64,000 bases of DNA from Phoenicibacter sp963592435 (GTDB taxonomy: Bacteria; Actinomycetota; Coriobacteriia; Coriobacteriales; Eggerthellaceae): contig CAVAWT010000002.1 of the NCBI GenBank assembly GCA_963592435.1, positions 45,696 through 109,695 of the forward strand. The letters run 5' to 3'. The notes beneath the pieces were generated by a model. The model saw only the letters and a list, made by a program, of their open reading frames with translations, was not told the origin of the DNA and made no database searches. Every line of letters starts with the position of its first letter. Positions within the stretch are counted from its first letter, which is position 1. This document shows, one piece after another, positions 1-9,580 of the stretch. Position numbers and translations under genes: made by a program.

Positions 1-1602
1 AAGAACAGTGTCCCAAGGATAATCGTAATAGGAACAAGACCAAATCTCGTAGCCAGTTTGATCGCCTGGTGCTCCCCCAACTGCTCCTCCCCATTCATTT
101 CCAGAAGCTTGAACAAGCATCCCATTGCCGATGTAGACTGCAACGTGGTATGTGTCGTTTAACAAGATGTCACCGCGCTTCAAATTGTCAAAGCCTCTGC
201 AATAAAAGCCAGACAACGTTAAGGCGCTTCTCATGTTTCCAGTGTATGTTGCCCATCGCGTGTCAACTCCTGCCACTCGAAGAGCTGAAATTGTGAGCGA
301 AGAGCAATCATAATCTCCTCTCTCGCCCCACCTGTATGCTTGATCATAGCCATGCGAATCATCTGCGGCTATGCTTAACATCCAGCTGACATATCGTTCA
401 ATCACCGCAAAACGCGCATCGCTGTTTGTCAAAACACCGTCGTTATTTGCGACATACCAATGAGACTCGATGTAGTCATAGTCATTCCTAAACAAAAAGC
501 CTGAATCCCTGAAAGCATAGTATTGTTTGCCAGAGATTGTAAACATTCCAAGATGAGCACCGTAATATCCATCGCAAGATTTATCAACCCTATATTTCTC
601 AGTTCTGCCATCATATTTGTCCGTTGAAAGCCAGCCTTCTTTTTCATAGATGACACCATCATTGTCGATTAACAAAATTCCTGAGCCCCAACGAGTTTTC
701 CATCTTAGTTCATACCCATTGTTGGCGTCCCCATGATAGAGTTTGCCAGAAACTCTGAAAAAACCTGTCGTGCAAGCTCTCGTTTTTGAATCTAAGTAAT
801 ATCTTTGCGATGCGCCATCATAGGCAGAAGTGACAAGCCATCCTGATGTTTCAAGCTTTCCGTCGTTGTTGGCAAGATAGATCTTTCCGTCCGTTTCTTT
901 ATACTTGCCTCTCGCGACATAGCCTTTCGATGTTGCATAAGCATCCCATCCAACGACGTTTTTAGCTAACAACTTGCTTTTTTGCAAAGCGCCTTCACTG
1001 TTTAACCAATATCTCTGCAATCCATAATTGTTGAGCTTGTCATTAACTACCCAGCCAGTTTGTGCCTGATTTTTTTCATAATAGTAAGTCTTTGAATTTG
1101 CAGTGACCCAGCCGTTTTTAACAACTCCAACCTGAAATTTCGTATTGTTGGAATCTGTTGCACTGATCTGACTTTCAACTGTTTTTGAAGCCTTTGAAGA
1201 CTGCGCTTCAGCCTTCGTGTTATTTAAAGAAGTGTTTTCGCTTTTGTTAACTTCTTCTTTTTTGTCTTTCGCTTCTAAATTAGTTTTGCTTGCGCAATCA
1301 TTGCTTTCTTGTTTGTTTTTGATGTCTTGTGCCTTGCCACTTTCCTTTGCGTCAGAAGCATCTTTTTTTGAAGTCTTATCTTCAAAATTAAGACTGTCAT
1401 TTGAAGTCTTTTTTTTCTCGACAACCTCGCCTTTTGACGTAACAAATTCTGTGTTAGTGGCTTCTTCGTTCTCTTCACAAGAAGAAGCATCCAAGCTCAC
1501 CATAAGCGTATCTGCGTTTGCAGACACCATTGGCACAAAAAACAAAAATGCAAGAATCAAAAAGAGTGGGACTATTATTTTTTGAACGTGTTTAGAAATC
1601 AT
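1..1602 (-). CDS. Secreted NlpC/P60 cell-wall hydrolase with wall-binding repeats (partial, runs off window start)
   Basis: An open frame of 534 codons runs from ATG at 1602 to the window edge with no stop, so only the extreme C-terminus is missing. Residues 1-30 form a signal peptide (MISK..., hydrophobic core, ANA-type end). Residues 35-155 are a Lys/Glu/Ser-rich low-complexity linker. Residues 160-390 carry Trp/Tyr/Gly-rich repeats of the choline/glucan-binding type (GW, YYL, NNDG patterns). The C-terminus is an NlpC/P60 domain with catalytic Cys433 in DYDCSSLTIS and the His in YHVAVYIGNG. Family members cleave peptidoglycan stem peptides outside the cell. Its ATG overlaps the stop of the upstream protease (ATGA, 1599-1602), so translation is probably coupled. 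Peptidoglycan substrate specificity is not visible. Confidence 0.88.
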   Translation of the reverse strand, partial: MISKHVQKIIVPLFLILAFLFFVPMVSANADTLMVSLDASSCEENEEATNTEFVTSKGEVVEKKKTSNDSLNFEDKTSKKDASDAKESGKAQDIKNKQESNDCASKTNLEAKDKKEEVNKSENTSLNNTKAEAQSSKASKTVESQISATDSNNTKFQVGVVKNGWVTANSKTYYYEKNQAQTGWVVNDKLNNYGLQRYWLNSEGALQKSKLLAKNVVGWDAYATSKGYVARGKYKETDGKIYLANNDGKLETSGWLVTSAYDGASQRYYLDSKTRACTTGFFRVSGKLYHGDANNGYELRWKTRWGSGILLIDNDGVIYEKEGWLSTDKYDGRTEKYRVDKSCDGYYGAHLGMFTISGKQYYAFRDSGFLFRNDYDYIESHWYVANNDGVLTNSDARFAVIERYVSWMLSIAADDSHGYDQAYRWGERGDYDCSSLTISALRVAGVDTRWATYTGNMRSALTLSGFYCRGFDNLKRGDILLNDTYHVAVYIGNGMLVQASGNEWGGAVGGAPGDQTGYEIWSCSYYDYPWDTVL

Positions 1603-3308
1603 AATCCCCACCACGCTTCTCCTTCATTTTTCCAGCCCAAAGAGACCAGCTTATCACGCTCCGACGTTGACGTTGTGAAATTGTGTGTTCCAACGCGTGC
1701 ATTTGGGTTATATTGCCTCCAGACGGTTTTTGCACTCGAATCAGTGCTTGATGCAGATTGCCACCCGACGCCTTCTTTATTCCAACCTAAGGTGCCAAGC
1801 AAAACATATTCGCTTTTGCTCGTTGTGTAGTGATGATCGCCTACATATTTGTTGTAAAGACGATAGACTGGAGTGCTTGAAGATGTTGGTGCCCACCACC
1901 CAATTCCTTCATCGACCCATCCAAGCAAAACGAGTTTGTTTTTCTCTGAGAAATCGGCAGTGTAGAAATGTTCACCAGTCCATTTGTTATAAAGTCGATA
2001 CATCGAGCTAAGTGTCGTTTTCTTGACAGCGTCGCTAACAACAACTTGCCCATAACCATAAAGGTTATCTTTTCCTGCAACTCCCAAATCTTTTGCAGTG
2101 GAAGTGATACAACCTTTGATCGTGGTTGGCGTTAAGTCCGAATTTTTGGCAACACAAAGTGCCGCAACAGCACTCACAAAAGGGGTCGCAAAAGAAGTCC
2201 CACTGTTAGTGTCGTATCCACCATTAAGCGAAGTTGAGTAGGTCTCCACCCCAGGGGCGACAACATCGAGCGCAGCACCTCCATTTGAACTTGAAGCACG
2301 CGTGTGCGATGAGTCAATCGAGCCAACAGCAAGCGTTATGTCCATCGAAGCTGGTTGACAAATTGACTGTGTGTTTGAATTGTTGCCAGAGGCACAAACG
2401 CACAGAATGCCTGCGTTATATGCTCTTGTGACAGCATCGCTTAAAACTTTAGACTCAGTTCCAGGACTGAGACCTGCGCTTATGTTTATGACCCTAACAC
2501 CATATTGATCGTTGTTTGCGACCATCCATTCGATCGCAGCAGCCATAGTCACAGAAGAGCCAAGTTGACCTTCAAAGGCCTTTAGCGAAAAAATTTTAGC
2601 GTTGTAGCTGATCCCAGAAATTCCAATTGCGTTGTTGGACTGAGCAGCGATGATTCCAGAAACCATCGTGCCGTGACCAAAAGTGTCTTCGATGTTTGTT
2701 GCGTCATTCCCGACAAAAGCCCTTCCTCCAACATAGTTGTTAACAAGGTCGGGGTGGTCAGTGTCGATTCCACTGTCAAGAACAGCAACTGTCACATTTC
2801 CATTGCACCTAACAGTGTCCCACGCCTCTTTAACGTTTGCATTTTTATCGTTTAAATACCACTGGCGCGATTGATAAGGGTCATTAATCGTTGTCGTTTG
2901 CAAACTTGAATCCACATCAAAAAGTGTTGCAACATAGTTCGGCTCGACGTATTCAATGCGTGAGTCTTGCTTCAATTCACTAATCGCTTGTTTTACATTC
3001 TTGTCGTCTGCCACTTCAACTTTTGCAGTGTTTTCGTCAACAGCTTGAACAGGTGAAGTGCTCAAATTCTTAACAGTCTCCTTTGAATCCAAAACATCTT
3101 CTGCAGCGTCAATTCCGTCTTTAAATTTGACAACAACACTTGATTCGTCATAAGTTCCAGCTTGCAAAATAACATCATCAGTTTCTGTTTCGTCAGCGAA
3201 GACAACCGATTTGTTAAACACGTTCAACGAAAAGGCGAGTGCGCAACTTAAAGCAACCTTAAAACAACTTTGTAATTTATGCATCATCAGTTCCATTAAA
3301 ACTCTCAC
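1599..3308 (-). CDS. Secreted subtilisin-like (S8) serine protease with C-terminal DUF5648-type repeats
   Basis: The 569-residue protein begins with a signal peptide (about residues 9-39) and an I9-like propeptide (about 52-130). The S8 catalytic domain follows, with Asp178 (VAVLDSGID), His212 (FGHGTMVSG), oxyanion Asn in ASGNNSN and Ser372 (GTSFATP). The last ~150 residues are three YRLYN...HFYT...GW...EGIGWW modules (DUF5648 type), likely mediating surface or glycan contact. The GTG start at 3308 overlaps the upstream stop (GTGA). An ATG four codons in (3296) or at codon 9 (3284) would leave the signal peptide intact, so the exact start is uncertain. It lies between a papain-like protease and an NlpC/P60 enzyme, suggesting a jointly secreted degradative set. 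Confidence 0.92.
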   Translation of the reverse strand: MRVLMELMMHKLQSCFKVALSCALAFSLNVFNKSVVFADETETDDVILQAGTYDESSVVVKFKDGIDAAEDVLDSKETVKNLSTSPVQAVDENTAKVEVADDKNVKQAISELKQDSRIEYVEPNYVATLFDVDSSLQTTTINDPYQSRQWYLNDKNANVKEAWDTVRCNGNVTVAVLDSGIDTDHPDLVNNYVGGRAFVGNDATNIEDTFGHGTMVSGIIAAQSNNAIGISGISYNAKIFSLKAFEGQLGSSVTMAAAIEWMVANNDQYGVRVINISAGLSPGTESKVLSDAVTRAYNAGILCVCASGNNSNTQSICQPASMDITLAVGSIDSSHTRASSSNGGAALDVVAPGVETYSTSLNGGYDTNSGTSFATPFVSAVAALCVAKNSDLTPTTIKGCITSTAKDLGVAGKDNLYGYGQVVVSDAVKKTTLSSMYRLYNKWTGEHFYTADFSEKNKLVLLGWVDEGIGWWAPTSSSTPVYRLYNKYVGDHHYTTSKSEYVLLGTLGWNKEGVGWQSASSTDSSAKTVWRQYNPNARVGTHNFTTSTSERDKLVSLGWKNEGEAWWGL

Positions 3309-5965
3309 TCCACTCCATACCAGCCAATTCCTTCAGCTCTCCAGCCAAGCGACACAAGATAGTTGTTTTCATCCTTGTCAGCCGTATAGTTGTGAGTGCC
3401 TGTTTGCGCATTGGGGTTATATTGTCTATAAAGTGGCACTTGCTTGCTATCATCCGAATACCACCCAATTCCTTCATAGGTCCAGCCAGCGTTCTTTAGA
3501 GTTTCAACTTCGTCTCTGTCTAAAGTGTAGTGGTGATCGCCACCTGTGACATAAGAGTTATAGAGACGATAAACTGGTGTGTTGGAGATGGTAGGCGCAT
3601 TCCACTCTTCCCCTTCATAACTCCAGCCCGCCTTGACGCACTCATCTTTCTCGTCAGCGTCTGAAGTATAGAAATGCTCACCAGTCCACTTGTTGTAGAG
3701 GCGATGCATCACATTCGTTGCCACGGAGTCAGAATCAGAATCCGATGAACCTTGCTTCGTCCATTTTGCATAAAGAGTCAGATCGTCAACGACTGCCGCT
3801 GAGAAATCATAAGCCTTGGTCAATGCTGAGTCTGTGTACCAACCAGCAAATTTGTAGCCTGAACGTGTTGGGTCTGTTGGCTTAGCTGCAGTTTTTCCAC
3901 CAGCTACGCTTTGGGAGTCAACGCTGGTTCCTCCGTTTGATTTAAATGTGACAGTGCATAGGCTTTTCGTCCATTTTGCATAAAGCGTTAAGTCGTTAGA
4001 AACTGTGCTTGAAAAATCATACGCTTTTGTTAACGCCGAATCGGTGTACCATCCATCAAAAGTGTAACCAGTTCTTTTTGGATCAGCTGGTTTTTTTGCT
4101 TTACCGCCTTCTTTAATAGTTTGAGTTGTAACAGACGTTCCGCCATTAGACACGAAAGTCACATAAGAAGGAAGCACTGTTGCATAACCTTTTACGCAAT
4201 AATTATCCTGAACAACCCACCCACTAACTGTGTGATCCGAAGTTAAATAGGACCAGTTCGTGTTCCCTTTTGCATCAGTTGAGCCTTTCCAGCTCTCATA
4301 ATTATTACAAACAGCCGTTCCCGCAAAATTTGCCAATCCAAATTGGGCATAGGTTTCACCAAGTTGATATACGTAAGGCGAGAAATATCTTCCTGTGCTC
4401 GTTTTTTGTGAGAACAAAATTGCATATCTCTCACCTTTTTTCAAAGTTATCGAAGAGGAAAGATTGATGCTGACATAACCCTCAAAAGGACCTGTGTAGG
4501 TGCCTTGCGCCTCAGGAGATGAAAGTGAACCTGAAACGTCTTCAGGAGATGTTGCATCCGACTTTAACTTATAAACTTTGTAGGAAAGTGTCGTGCCTGG
4601 TCCTTCATAATAGGTTCCGATGTTGTGGAGCTGCTGTTTGTGAGAAGATGTGTAGACGTTTGAGTACCACTGACTTGAATCAGAGGTTAAGCCACAAGCC
4701 TGCAAATAATCATATTGATCAACAACTTCAGACGTTGTGTCGATCAAAGAGCCAGTGTAGGAATTTGTGTCAAACTCATAAAAGGCAGCAGAATCAAGTG
4801 TTTGATCATAATATGAAAGCCAAAAATAACCTTTGTCTCCCCAATCATCGCCCCAAGAGTTTTTAACAAGAAATGCGCCATTTGCAGGGGGTTGATAGGC
4901 AGAGTTGAAGTTTTCTTTAGAATAGTTGTCATCATATCCAACAACACAGACTTCATGGTTTGACCCCATGCTAACGTCAGTGGGTCGCACAGTGTATTGA
5001 CAATTGTTATCGTAATTAAAATAGGTGCTTAGAGGAGGCTGCTGCTCAGTACTCTGCCCTCCCCAATACGATATGTCAAGAGCATGTCCTGCATAAATCT
5101 GCTCTTTCATTGTTTGAACGACAGTGTCGTTTGTTGACACATAATTTCCATTTGCATCAGTGTTAATTGGACTTCCGATATAACTAAACTTAGAGAGTCG
5201 AGATACGCTGTGGCGTCTTTGAGCCATAGACAACTTGTCTGCACTTTTGACAACATTGCCACTTAAAGCATAATCCGGAAAAGCAATGTCAGCTGCAGTT
5301 GTGATTCCGATTCCTTGCATGAACTCTGAAGCTGCGGTATAGTTCGTGCCACCAGCAAGCAATCTGTTCGTCCCCGTATCTGTTTCATCGTCACTGACCT
5401 TCTCATTGTAAACGTATGAACCTTCTCCAGCTTGGGACACTTCTGTGCCACCCAATTGAGAGGTGTCAGTTGGAAGCTTTTCGTAGCCTAGCCATGCAGT
5501 TTGAAAAGGAGAGAGATCAACCAGCTCTCCTTTATGAAATGCAATGTCAGTCTCTGCGGCTGCGTTTGCAGCAAAAGCCCAACATGTGCCAGTTTGATTT
5601 TGATTTTTTACTGAAGTGACCATGTTAGATGTGCGCAAATCGAACGATTCGGGGATGACGCTAGCGAGAGAAGCGTCACCTGAGTTTAAATTGACTGCGT
5701 TATATTTATAATATGATCTGTCAACCAAGCTGAAATTGCCACCGGAAGCTAGTTGCTCTTTAATTTCGTCGATAGATTTAATTCTGCCTCGAGCACCTTC
5801 TTCGGTGATTCCACTTTCTTCACTGACCTGTTGTGCTGTTTCATCTGCAAAAGCTTGAACTGAAATAACGGAATGTGGCGTCAATGAAATGATGAGAGCA
5901 AGTGACAAAAACACAGATAGCACTTTTGTTCTTGCTTTTAAAGACGCAGATTGCTTGCTAGACAT
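3305..5965 (-). CDS. Secreted papain-family (C1) cysteine protease with lectin-like, InlB-type and DUF5648-type repeats
   Basis: This 886-residue protein has a signal peptide (about 1-40, ending VQAFA). A C1 peptidase domain follows, with active Cys128 in QTGTCWAFAANAA, His in GSNHEVCVVGYDD and Asn in VKNSWGDDWGDKGYFWLSYY. After it comes a lectin-like domain of the kind often paired with bacterial C1 proteases (NIGTYYEGPGTTLSYKVYKL). Then there are two Listeria-Bacteroides (InlB/flg_new) repeats (GYTFDGWYTDSALTKAYDF and GYKFAGWYTDSALTKAYDF) and three DUF5648-type modules. It is the first gene of a three-gene operon. ATG at 5965 is preceded by AAAGGAG at a good distance. Function as an extracellular protease is a family inference; its substrate is unknown. 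Confidence 0.92.
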   Translation of the reverse strand: MSSKQSASLKARTKVLSVFLSLALIISLTPHSVISVQAFADETAQQVSEESGITEEGARGRIKSIDEIKEQLASGGNFSLVDRSYYKYNAVNLNSGDASLASVIPESFDLRTSNMVTSVKNQNQTGTCWAFAANAAAETDIAFHKGELVDLSPFQTAWLGYEKLPTDTSQLGGTEVSQAGEGSYVYNEKVSDDETDTGTNRLLAGGTNYTAASEFMQGIGITTAADIAFPDYALSGNVVKSADKLSMAQRRHSVSRLSKFSYIGSPINTDANGNYVSTNDTVVQTMKEQIYAGHALDISYWGGQSTEQQPPLSTYFNYDNNCQYTVRPTDVSMGSNHEVCVVGYDDNYSKENFNSAYQPPANGAFLVKNSWGDDWGDKGYFWLSYYDQTLDSAAFYEFDTNSYTGSLIDTTSEVVDQYDYLQACGLTSDSSQWYSNVYTSSHKQQLHNIGTYYEGPGTTLSYKVYKLKSDATSPEDVSGSLSSPEAQGTYTGPFEGYVSINLSSSITLKKGERYAILFSQKTSTGRYFSPYVYQLGETYAQFGLANFAGTAVCNNYESWKGSTDAKGNTNWSYLTSDHTVSGWVVQDNYCVKGYATVLPSYVTFVSNGGTSVTTQTIKEGGKAKKPADPKRTGYTFDGWYTDSALTKAYDFSSTVSNDLTLYAKWTKSLCTVTFKSNGGTSVDSQSVAGGKTAAKPTDPTRSGYKFAGWYTDSALTKAYDFSAAVVDDLTLYAKWTKQGSSDSDSDSVATNVMHRLYNKWTGEHFYTSDADEKDECVKAGWSYEGEEWNAPTISNTPVYRLYNSYVTGGDHHYTLDRDEVETLKNAGWTYEGIGWYSDDSKQVPLYRQYNPNAQTGTHNYTADKDENNYLVSLGWRAEGIGWYGVE

Positions 5966-6006
5966 AATCGCTCCTTTCAGAGTTATCGCTAATAACGACT
6001 GGTTCT

Positions 6007-6012
6007 ATTATA
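6007..6012 (-). promoter_or_regulatory. Candidate -10 element of the secreted-protease operon
   Basis: On the minus strand a perfect TATAAT sits about 40 bases before the ATG at 5965. No good -35 hexamer is found at 16-18 bases (best is TCATGT-like). The untranslated leader carries the strong AAAGGAG ribosome binding site. Confidence 0.4.
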
Positions 6013-6058
6013 TAAGAATTGCGCTAAAAACATGATTAAAACCATTAATTGACGGTTA

Positions 6059-6901
6059 TTACAAAGACTTAATGACGTCGTCGAGAGCGCCAAAGACGTC
6101 ATAATCTTCAATGTTGCCGTCGTCAACAGAGCTTGCAAGTTTTGGATCTATCGGCAAAGTCGCAAAGGAAGGTATGTCATATTTTTGTGCAACAGCTTGA
6201 GCCTGAGTGTCTCCGAAAATGAAATGCTTTTTACCACATTCATCACATTGAAAATAACTCATGTTTTCAACCAACCCAACAACAGGAACATTCATCTCTT
6301 TTGCGAGATTGACAGCCTTTCCAACTATCATCTGAACAAGCTCTTGTGGAGCACTAACAGTAACAATCCCATCCACTGGAATCATCTGCATAATTGTCAA
6401 AAAAACGTCGCTTGTTCCAGGAGGCATGTCGAACAAAAGGTAGTCAAGCTCGCCCCACAAAACCTCTTCATAAAACTGTTTTATGACACCACCAATCAAA
6501 GGTCCACGCCATGCAACTGGTGCTTCTTCGTTGTCTAAAAGCAAATTAAGCGACATGATCTCAATTCCACTCTTCGCTTCAATCGGCTCAATTCCAGCGA
6601 TTGAGGCTCCTGGCTTTCTGCTTATGCCAAAAGCTTTTGGAATGGAAGGACCCGTTATGTCTGCGTCGAGAATGCCTACCCTTTTGCCACGCTTTGCAAG
6701 TTCTGATGCAAGCAAGCATGTCACTGCACTTTTGCCAACACCGCCTTTACCTGAAACAACTGCAACAATTTTTTTTATGTTTGAAGAAGGTAGTGGTGCG
6801 TATTTTTGAGGCTCTGTTCTCTCTCCACAATTTCCAAATGCACACGTTGAACAGTCATGCGTGCAACCTTCTGGCGCTTCGTTATCTTTTTCTTCTGCCA
6901 T
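6059..6901 (-). CDS. mrp: Mrp/NBP35-family Fe-S cluster carrier ATPase
   Basis: This 280-residue P-loop ATPase has a deviant Walker A motif, GKGGVGKS (around residue 51). It also has the N-terminal cysteine set CTHDCSTCAFGNCG seen in archaeal/clostridial Mrp proteins, and a C-terminal CDECGKKHF pair that in the family bridges a [4Fe-4S] cluster at the dimer interface. Known role: ATP-dependent assembly or transfer of Fe-S clusters to apoproteins in the cytoplasm. The ATG at 6901 is preceded by GAGGAG. It follows the U32-family gene by 47 bases on the same strand, so the two may be co-transcribed. The U32 protein itself carries conserved cysteines that could need a cluster, but a functional link is inference. 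Confidence 0.93.
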   Translation of the reverse strand: MAEEKDNEAPEGCTHDCSTCAFGNCGERTEPQKYAPLPSSNIKKIVAVVSGKGGVGKSAVTCLLASELAKRGKRVGILDADITGPSIPKAFGISRKPGASIAGIEPIEAKSGIEIMSLNLLLDNEEAPVAWRGPLIGGVIKQFYEEVLWGELDYLLFDMPPGTSDVFLTIMQMIPVDGIVTVSAPQELVQMIVGKAVNLAKEMNVPVVGLVENMSYFQCDECGKKHFIFGDTQAQAVAQKYDIPSFATLPIDPKLASSVDDGNIEDYDVFGALDDVIKSL

Positions 6902-6948
6902 TATTAAAACTCCTCTTTTTGAATTAGAATTTGATTACTTAAAAGATA

Positions 6949-8235
6949 TTACATCACACTTTTTCTTCTTGAAGTTGTTTTTGCTTCTCGTTTTCGGAGA
7001 AACGAATTTTTTGTAACTTCAACGGAAGAAGTGACACAATAAATCTCAGCTGGCCTGTTGACTTCTTCTTGAGAAATGAGGTCTCCTCCCTTACATAAAA
7101 AGAAATTTGACAATCTTACTTCTTTAATGCCCTCATCAGGAATCAAAGCTTCAAGCTTTTCTCCATCCAAAATTTTATTTCTGCAACGGATCTCCAATTT
7201 GAACTCTTCGCCATCTTGGACGCATTTTAAAACATCTGCAACATGAAGCGTGGTTTGGGTATAGCCATCAAAATGAAGAGACAGCTGCGGATTTCCGAAG
7301 AAAAATCCAGTTGAAAAAGGTCTGTGCGATGTGGCATCCAACTCACTCATTAACTCCTTCGGATCTGCACCATCGAGTGCTTGCCTGTAAGCATTAACGA
7401 CTGTGGCAACATAAAACGCTTTCTTGTTTCGACCCTCGATTTTTATGGAGTCAACACCAGCATTTTTTAGCCTGTTTAAGTGCTCAATCATGCAAAGATC
7501 TTTTGCGTTGAAAAGATATGTCAACCCTCCTGCTTCTTCAATGTCAAATGTCATGTTTTCGCGTTTTTCTTCTTTTACATGATAACCCCACCTGCAAGGT
7601 TGTGTGCAAGCTCCAGCATTTGCGCTTCTTCCGTCACAAAGATATGACGATATCAAACACCTGCCACTTTGTGCCATGCATTGAGCTCCATGAGCAAAAA
7701 CTTCGACTTCAAGATCTGCTGGGATCTTTTTTCTAAAATTTTCAATTTCTAAAAGTGTCATCTCTCTTGCCAGAACAACTCGCTTTGCACCCAATTCATA
7801 AAAAGCTTTTGCACTTTCGGAATTTGCCACCGCAGCCTGTGTTGAAACATGAAGATCAACGTTTGGGGCGTGTTTTCTAGCCAAAACAACAGCACCAAGA
7901 TCTCCAACAATGACAGCATCGACTCCAATTTGTTGAACGCGTTTAAAAAATTCATGCAATTCGGTTATGCCATCTTCGTGCATCTGCGTGTTCAATGTGA
8001 CATGAACCTTAACGCCACGCTCATGAGCAAGACTAACTGCTTCTTTAAGCTCGTCAAAAGAAAAGTTCGTCGCCTTTGCCCTCATTGAAAACTTGCTCAA
8101 TCCAACATAGACAGCATCTGCTCCAAAATTGATGGCAGCTCGCAACTGCTCCATGCCACCAGCGGGTGCCAAGAGTTCCAGTCCTAGGATCGCTTCATTT
8201 CTTTTATTTGATTTGTCATTATTCTTTTCAATCAT
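6949..8235 (-). CDS. U32-family protein (collagenase-like/RNA hydroxylation type)
   Basis: The 428-residue protein starts with LLAPAGGMEQLRAAINFGAD, the N-terminal signature of the U32 family. It contains the cysteine-rich core GAQCMAQSGRCLISSYL followed by GACTQPCRWGY. Members were annotated as collagenases, but several are now known to take part in prephenate-dependent tRNA hydroxylation (TrhP) or 23S rRNA hydroxylation (RlhA). The length and single-copy housekeeping context fit that group better than a secreted protease, and no signal peptide is present. A basic tail (RKREAKTTSRRKS) ends the protein. It is divergent from ispD with a 101-base intergenic region. The precise RNA target cannot be told from sequence. 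Confidence 0.88.
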   Translation of the reverse strand: MIEKNNDKSNKRNEAILGLELLAPAGGMEQLRAAINFGADAVYVGLSKFSMRAKATNFSFDELKEAVSLAHERGVKVHVTLNTQMHEDGITELHEFFKRVQQIGVDAVIVGDLGAVVLARKHAPNVDLHVSTQAAVANSESAKAFYELGAKRVVLAREMTLLEIENFRKKIPADLEVEVFAHGAQCMAQSGRCLISSYLCDGRSANAGACTQPCRWGYHVKEEKRENMTFDIEEAGGLTYLFNAKDLCMIEHLNRLKNAGVDSIKIEGRNKKAFYVATVVNAYRQALDGADPKELMSELDATSHRPFSTGFFFGNPQLSLHFDGYTQTTLHVADVLKCVQDGEEFKLEIRCRNKILDGEKLEALIPDEGIKEVRLSNFFLCKGGDLISQEEVNRPAEIYCVTSSVEVTKNSFLRKREAKTTSRRKSVM

Positions 8236-8336
8236 TATTTATAATGTTAGCATGATAAATTTAAGAAGCTTGTTAGCGTTTAGCAAGAAACATTTTATAA
8301 ATAAACGATTAGCTAAAAAAGAAAGGATTAGGGGGC

Positions 8337-9080
8337 ATGGGAACAAAAGCATTGACTTCGGCGATCATTTTGGCTGGCGGAACAGGGTCTCGCTTCAAAC
8401 ATCCTGGAGGAAAACAAACTGTGCAAATCGGCGACAAACCAATGTTGACATGGTCTGTCAAAGCTTTCGATGCCTCTTCAAACATTGCTGAAATTGTTCT
8501 TGTTTGTCCAAAAGAAAAGCAAGAAGAATATTTCTCAGTTGCAATTGAGCCCTATGAGATCAAAACTCCTGTTAAGTTGGCAGAAGCGGGAAGCATTCGC
8601 CAAGAAAGTGCACTTCGTGGCTTGGAGGCAACTTCTGACGAGTTCCCCATTGTTGCAATTCATGACGGAGCTCGGCCTCACATAACAACACAAACGATCG
8701 ATCATGCTATAAACGAGCTAAAAGGTAATTATGAAATAGATGGTGCAATCATTGGCTTTCCTTGCATCGACACAATTAAGGTCATAGAAGATGGATTGAT
8801 TTCAGGCACTCCTGACAGATCGGCGCTCTGGACTGCTCACACACCACAAGTTTTCAGAAAAGCAATTTATAAACAAGCACACGTCGCAGCCCTTGCAGAC
8901 GGATTCGTTGGAACTGATGACTCATCACTCGTCGAACGTTTGGGTGGAAGAATTGCAGCCATCAGTGGCACCAGAAACAACATTAAATTGACAATCCCTG
9001 AAGATTATGAGTTGCTCATTTCATCAATTCAAACTATGCTTCAAGGAAGCGTGCAGATTGAGACTGAGTCAGGCAAATAA
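8337..9080 (+). CDS. ispD: 2-C-methyl-D-erythritol 4-phosphate cytidylyltransferase
   Basis: The protein has 247 residues and a nucleotidyltransferase fold. It opens with AIILAGGTGSRFKHPGGKQ (the CTP-binding loop), and has HDGARPHITTQTID and the FRKAIY...DDSSLVERLGG segments typical of IspD. It transfers CMP to MEP in the third step of the MEP isoprenoid pathway in the cytoplasm. The ATG at 8337 follows a purine-rich GGATTAGGGGG stretch. It heads an ispD-ispF-cysS run with 13- and 7-base gaps, and ispE is elsewhere in the window (21081). Confidence 0.95.
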   Translation: MGTKALTSAIILAGGTGSRFKHPGGKQTVQIGDKPMLTWSVKAFDASSNIAEIVLVCPKEKQEEYFSVAIEPYEIKTPVKLAEAGSIRQESALRGLEATSDEFPIVAIHDGARPHITTQTIDHAINELKGNYEIDGAIIGFPCIDTIKVIEDGLISGTPDRSALWTAHTPQVFRKAIYKQAHVAALADGFVGTDDSSLVERLGGRIAAISGTRNNIKLTIPEDYELLISSIQTMLQGSVQIETESGK

Positions 9081-9093
9081 GAGGCAGAGTTTT

Positions 9094-9573
9094 TTGGATT
9101 TAAGAATTGGCAACGGTTTTGACGTTCATGCTTTTGCTCATGATCGTAAATTGATTTTAGGCGGAGTGGAAGTGCCTCACGATCGGGGGCTTCTTGGCCA
9201 CTCGGATGCTGACGTTTTAACTCATGCGATAATGGATGCACTTCTAAGTGCTGCTCGCTTGGGAGACATTGGGAAAATGTTTCCAGACACAGACCCGAAA
9301 TTTGAAGGTGCAAATTCCATTGAGCTTTTAAGACATGTCACAAAGTGCATAAATGATGCAGGTTTTCACATACAAGACATTGATGCAACATTAATGGCAG
9401 AGCGCCCAAAATTGAGTGCTCACAGAGACGACATGAGGCACAACATTGCTGAGGCTTGTTCGATCTCAATCGAACACATCGGAATAAAGGCAACGACAAC
9501 AGAAAAACTTGGATTTGTTGGCAGAGAAGAAGGAATTGCCGCAAGTGCAAATGCAATTTTGATTAAGGAATGA
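9094..9573 (+). CDS. ispF: 2-C-methyl-D-erythritol 2,4-cyclodiphosphate synthase
   Basis: About 159 residues starting LDLRIGNGFDVHAF. The metal-binding DVHAF and the LGHSDADVLTHAIMDA motif are present, as are DIDATLMAERPK and IGIKATTTEKLGFVGR. The likely start is TTG at 9094, with GAGG eight bases upstream just after the ispD stop; this gives the usual family length. An in-frame ATG at 9007 lies inside ispD and would add an out-of-family leader. IspF cyclises CDP-ME-2-phosphate, releasing CMP, in the MEP pathway. Its end carries the AAGGA used as the ribosome binding site of cysS. Confidence 0.94.
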   Translation: MDLRIGNGFDVHAFAHDRKLILGGVEVPHDRGLLGHSDADVLTHAIMDALLSAARLGDIGKMFPDTDPKFEGANSIELLRHVTKCINDAGFHIQDIDATLMAERPKLSAHRDDMRHNIAEACSISIEHIGIKATTTEKLGFVGREEGIAASANAILIKE

Positions 9574-9580
9574 AAAAGCT

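Noticed and set aside
1217..1585. Plus-strand Ser/Phe-rich frame opposite the NlpC/P60 linker
   Set aside because: It is the complement of the Lys/Glu-rich linker in the real gene and lacks a ribosome binding site.
9007..9093. Upstream ATG giving a longer IspF
   Set aside because: Lies inside ispD and adds residues foreign to the family; TTG at 9094 has GAGG and the usual length.
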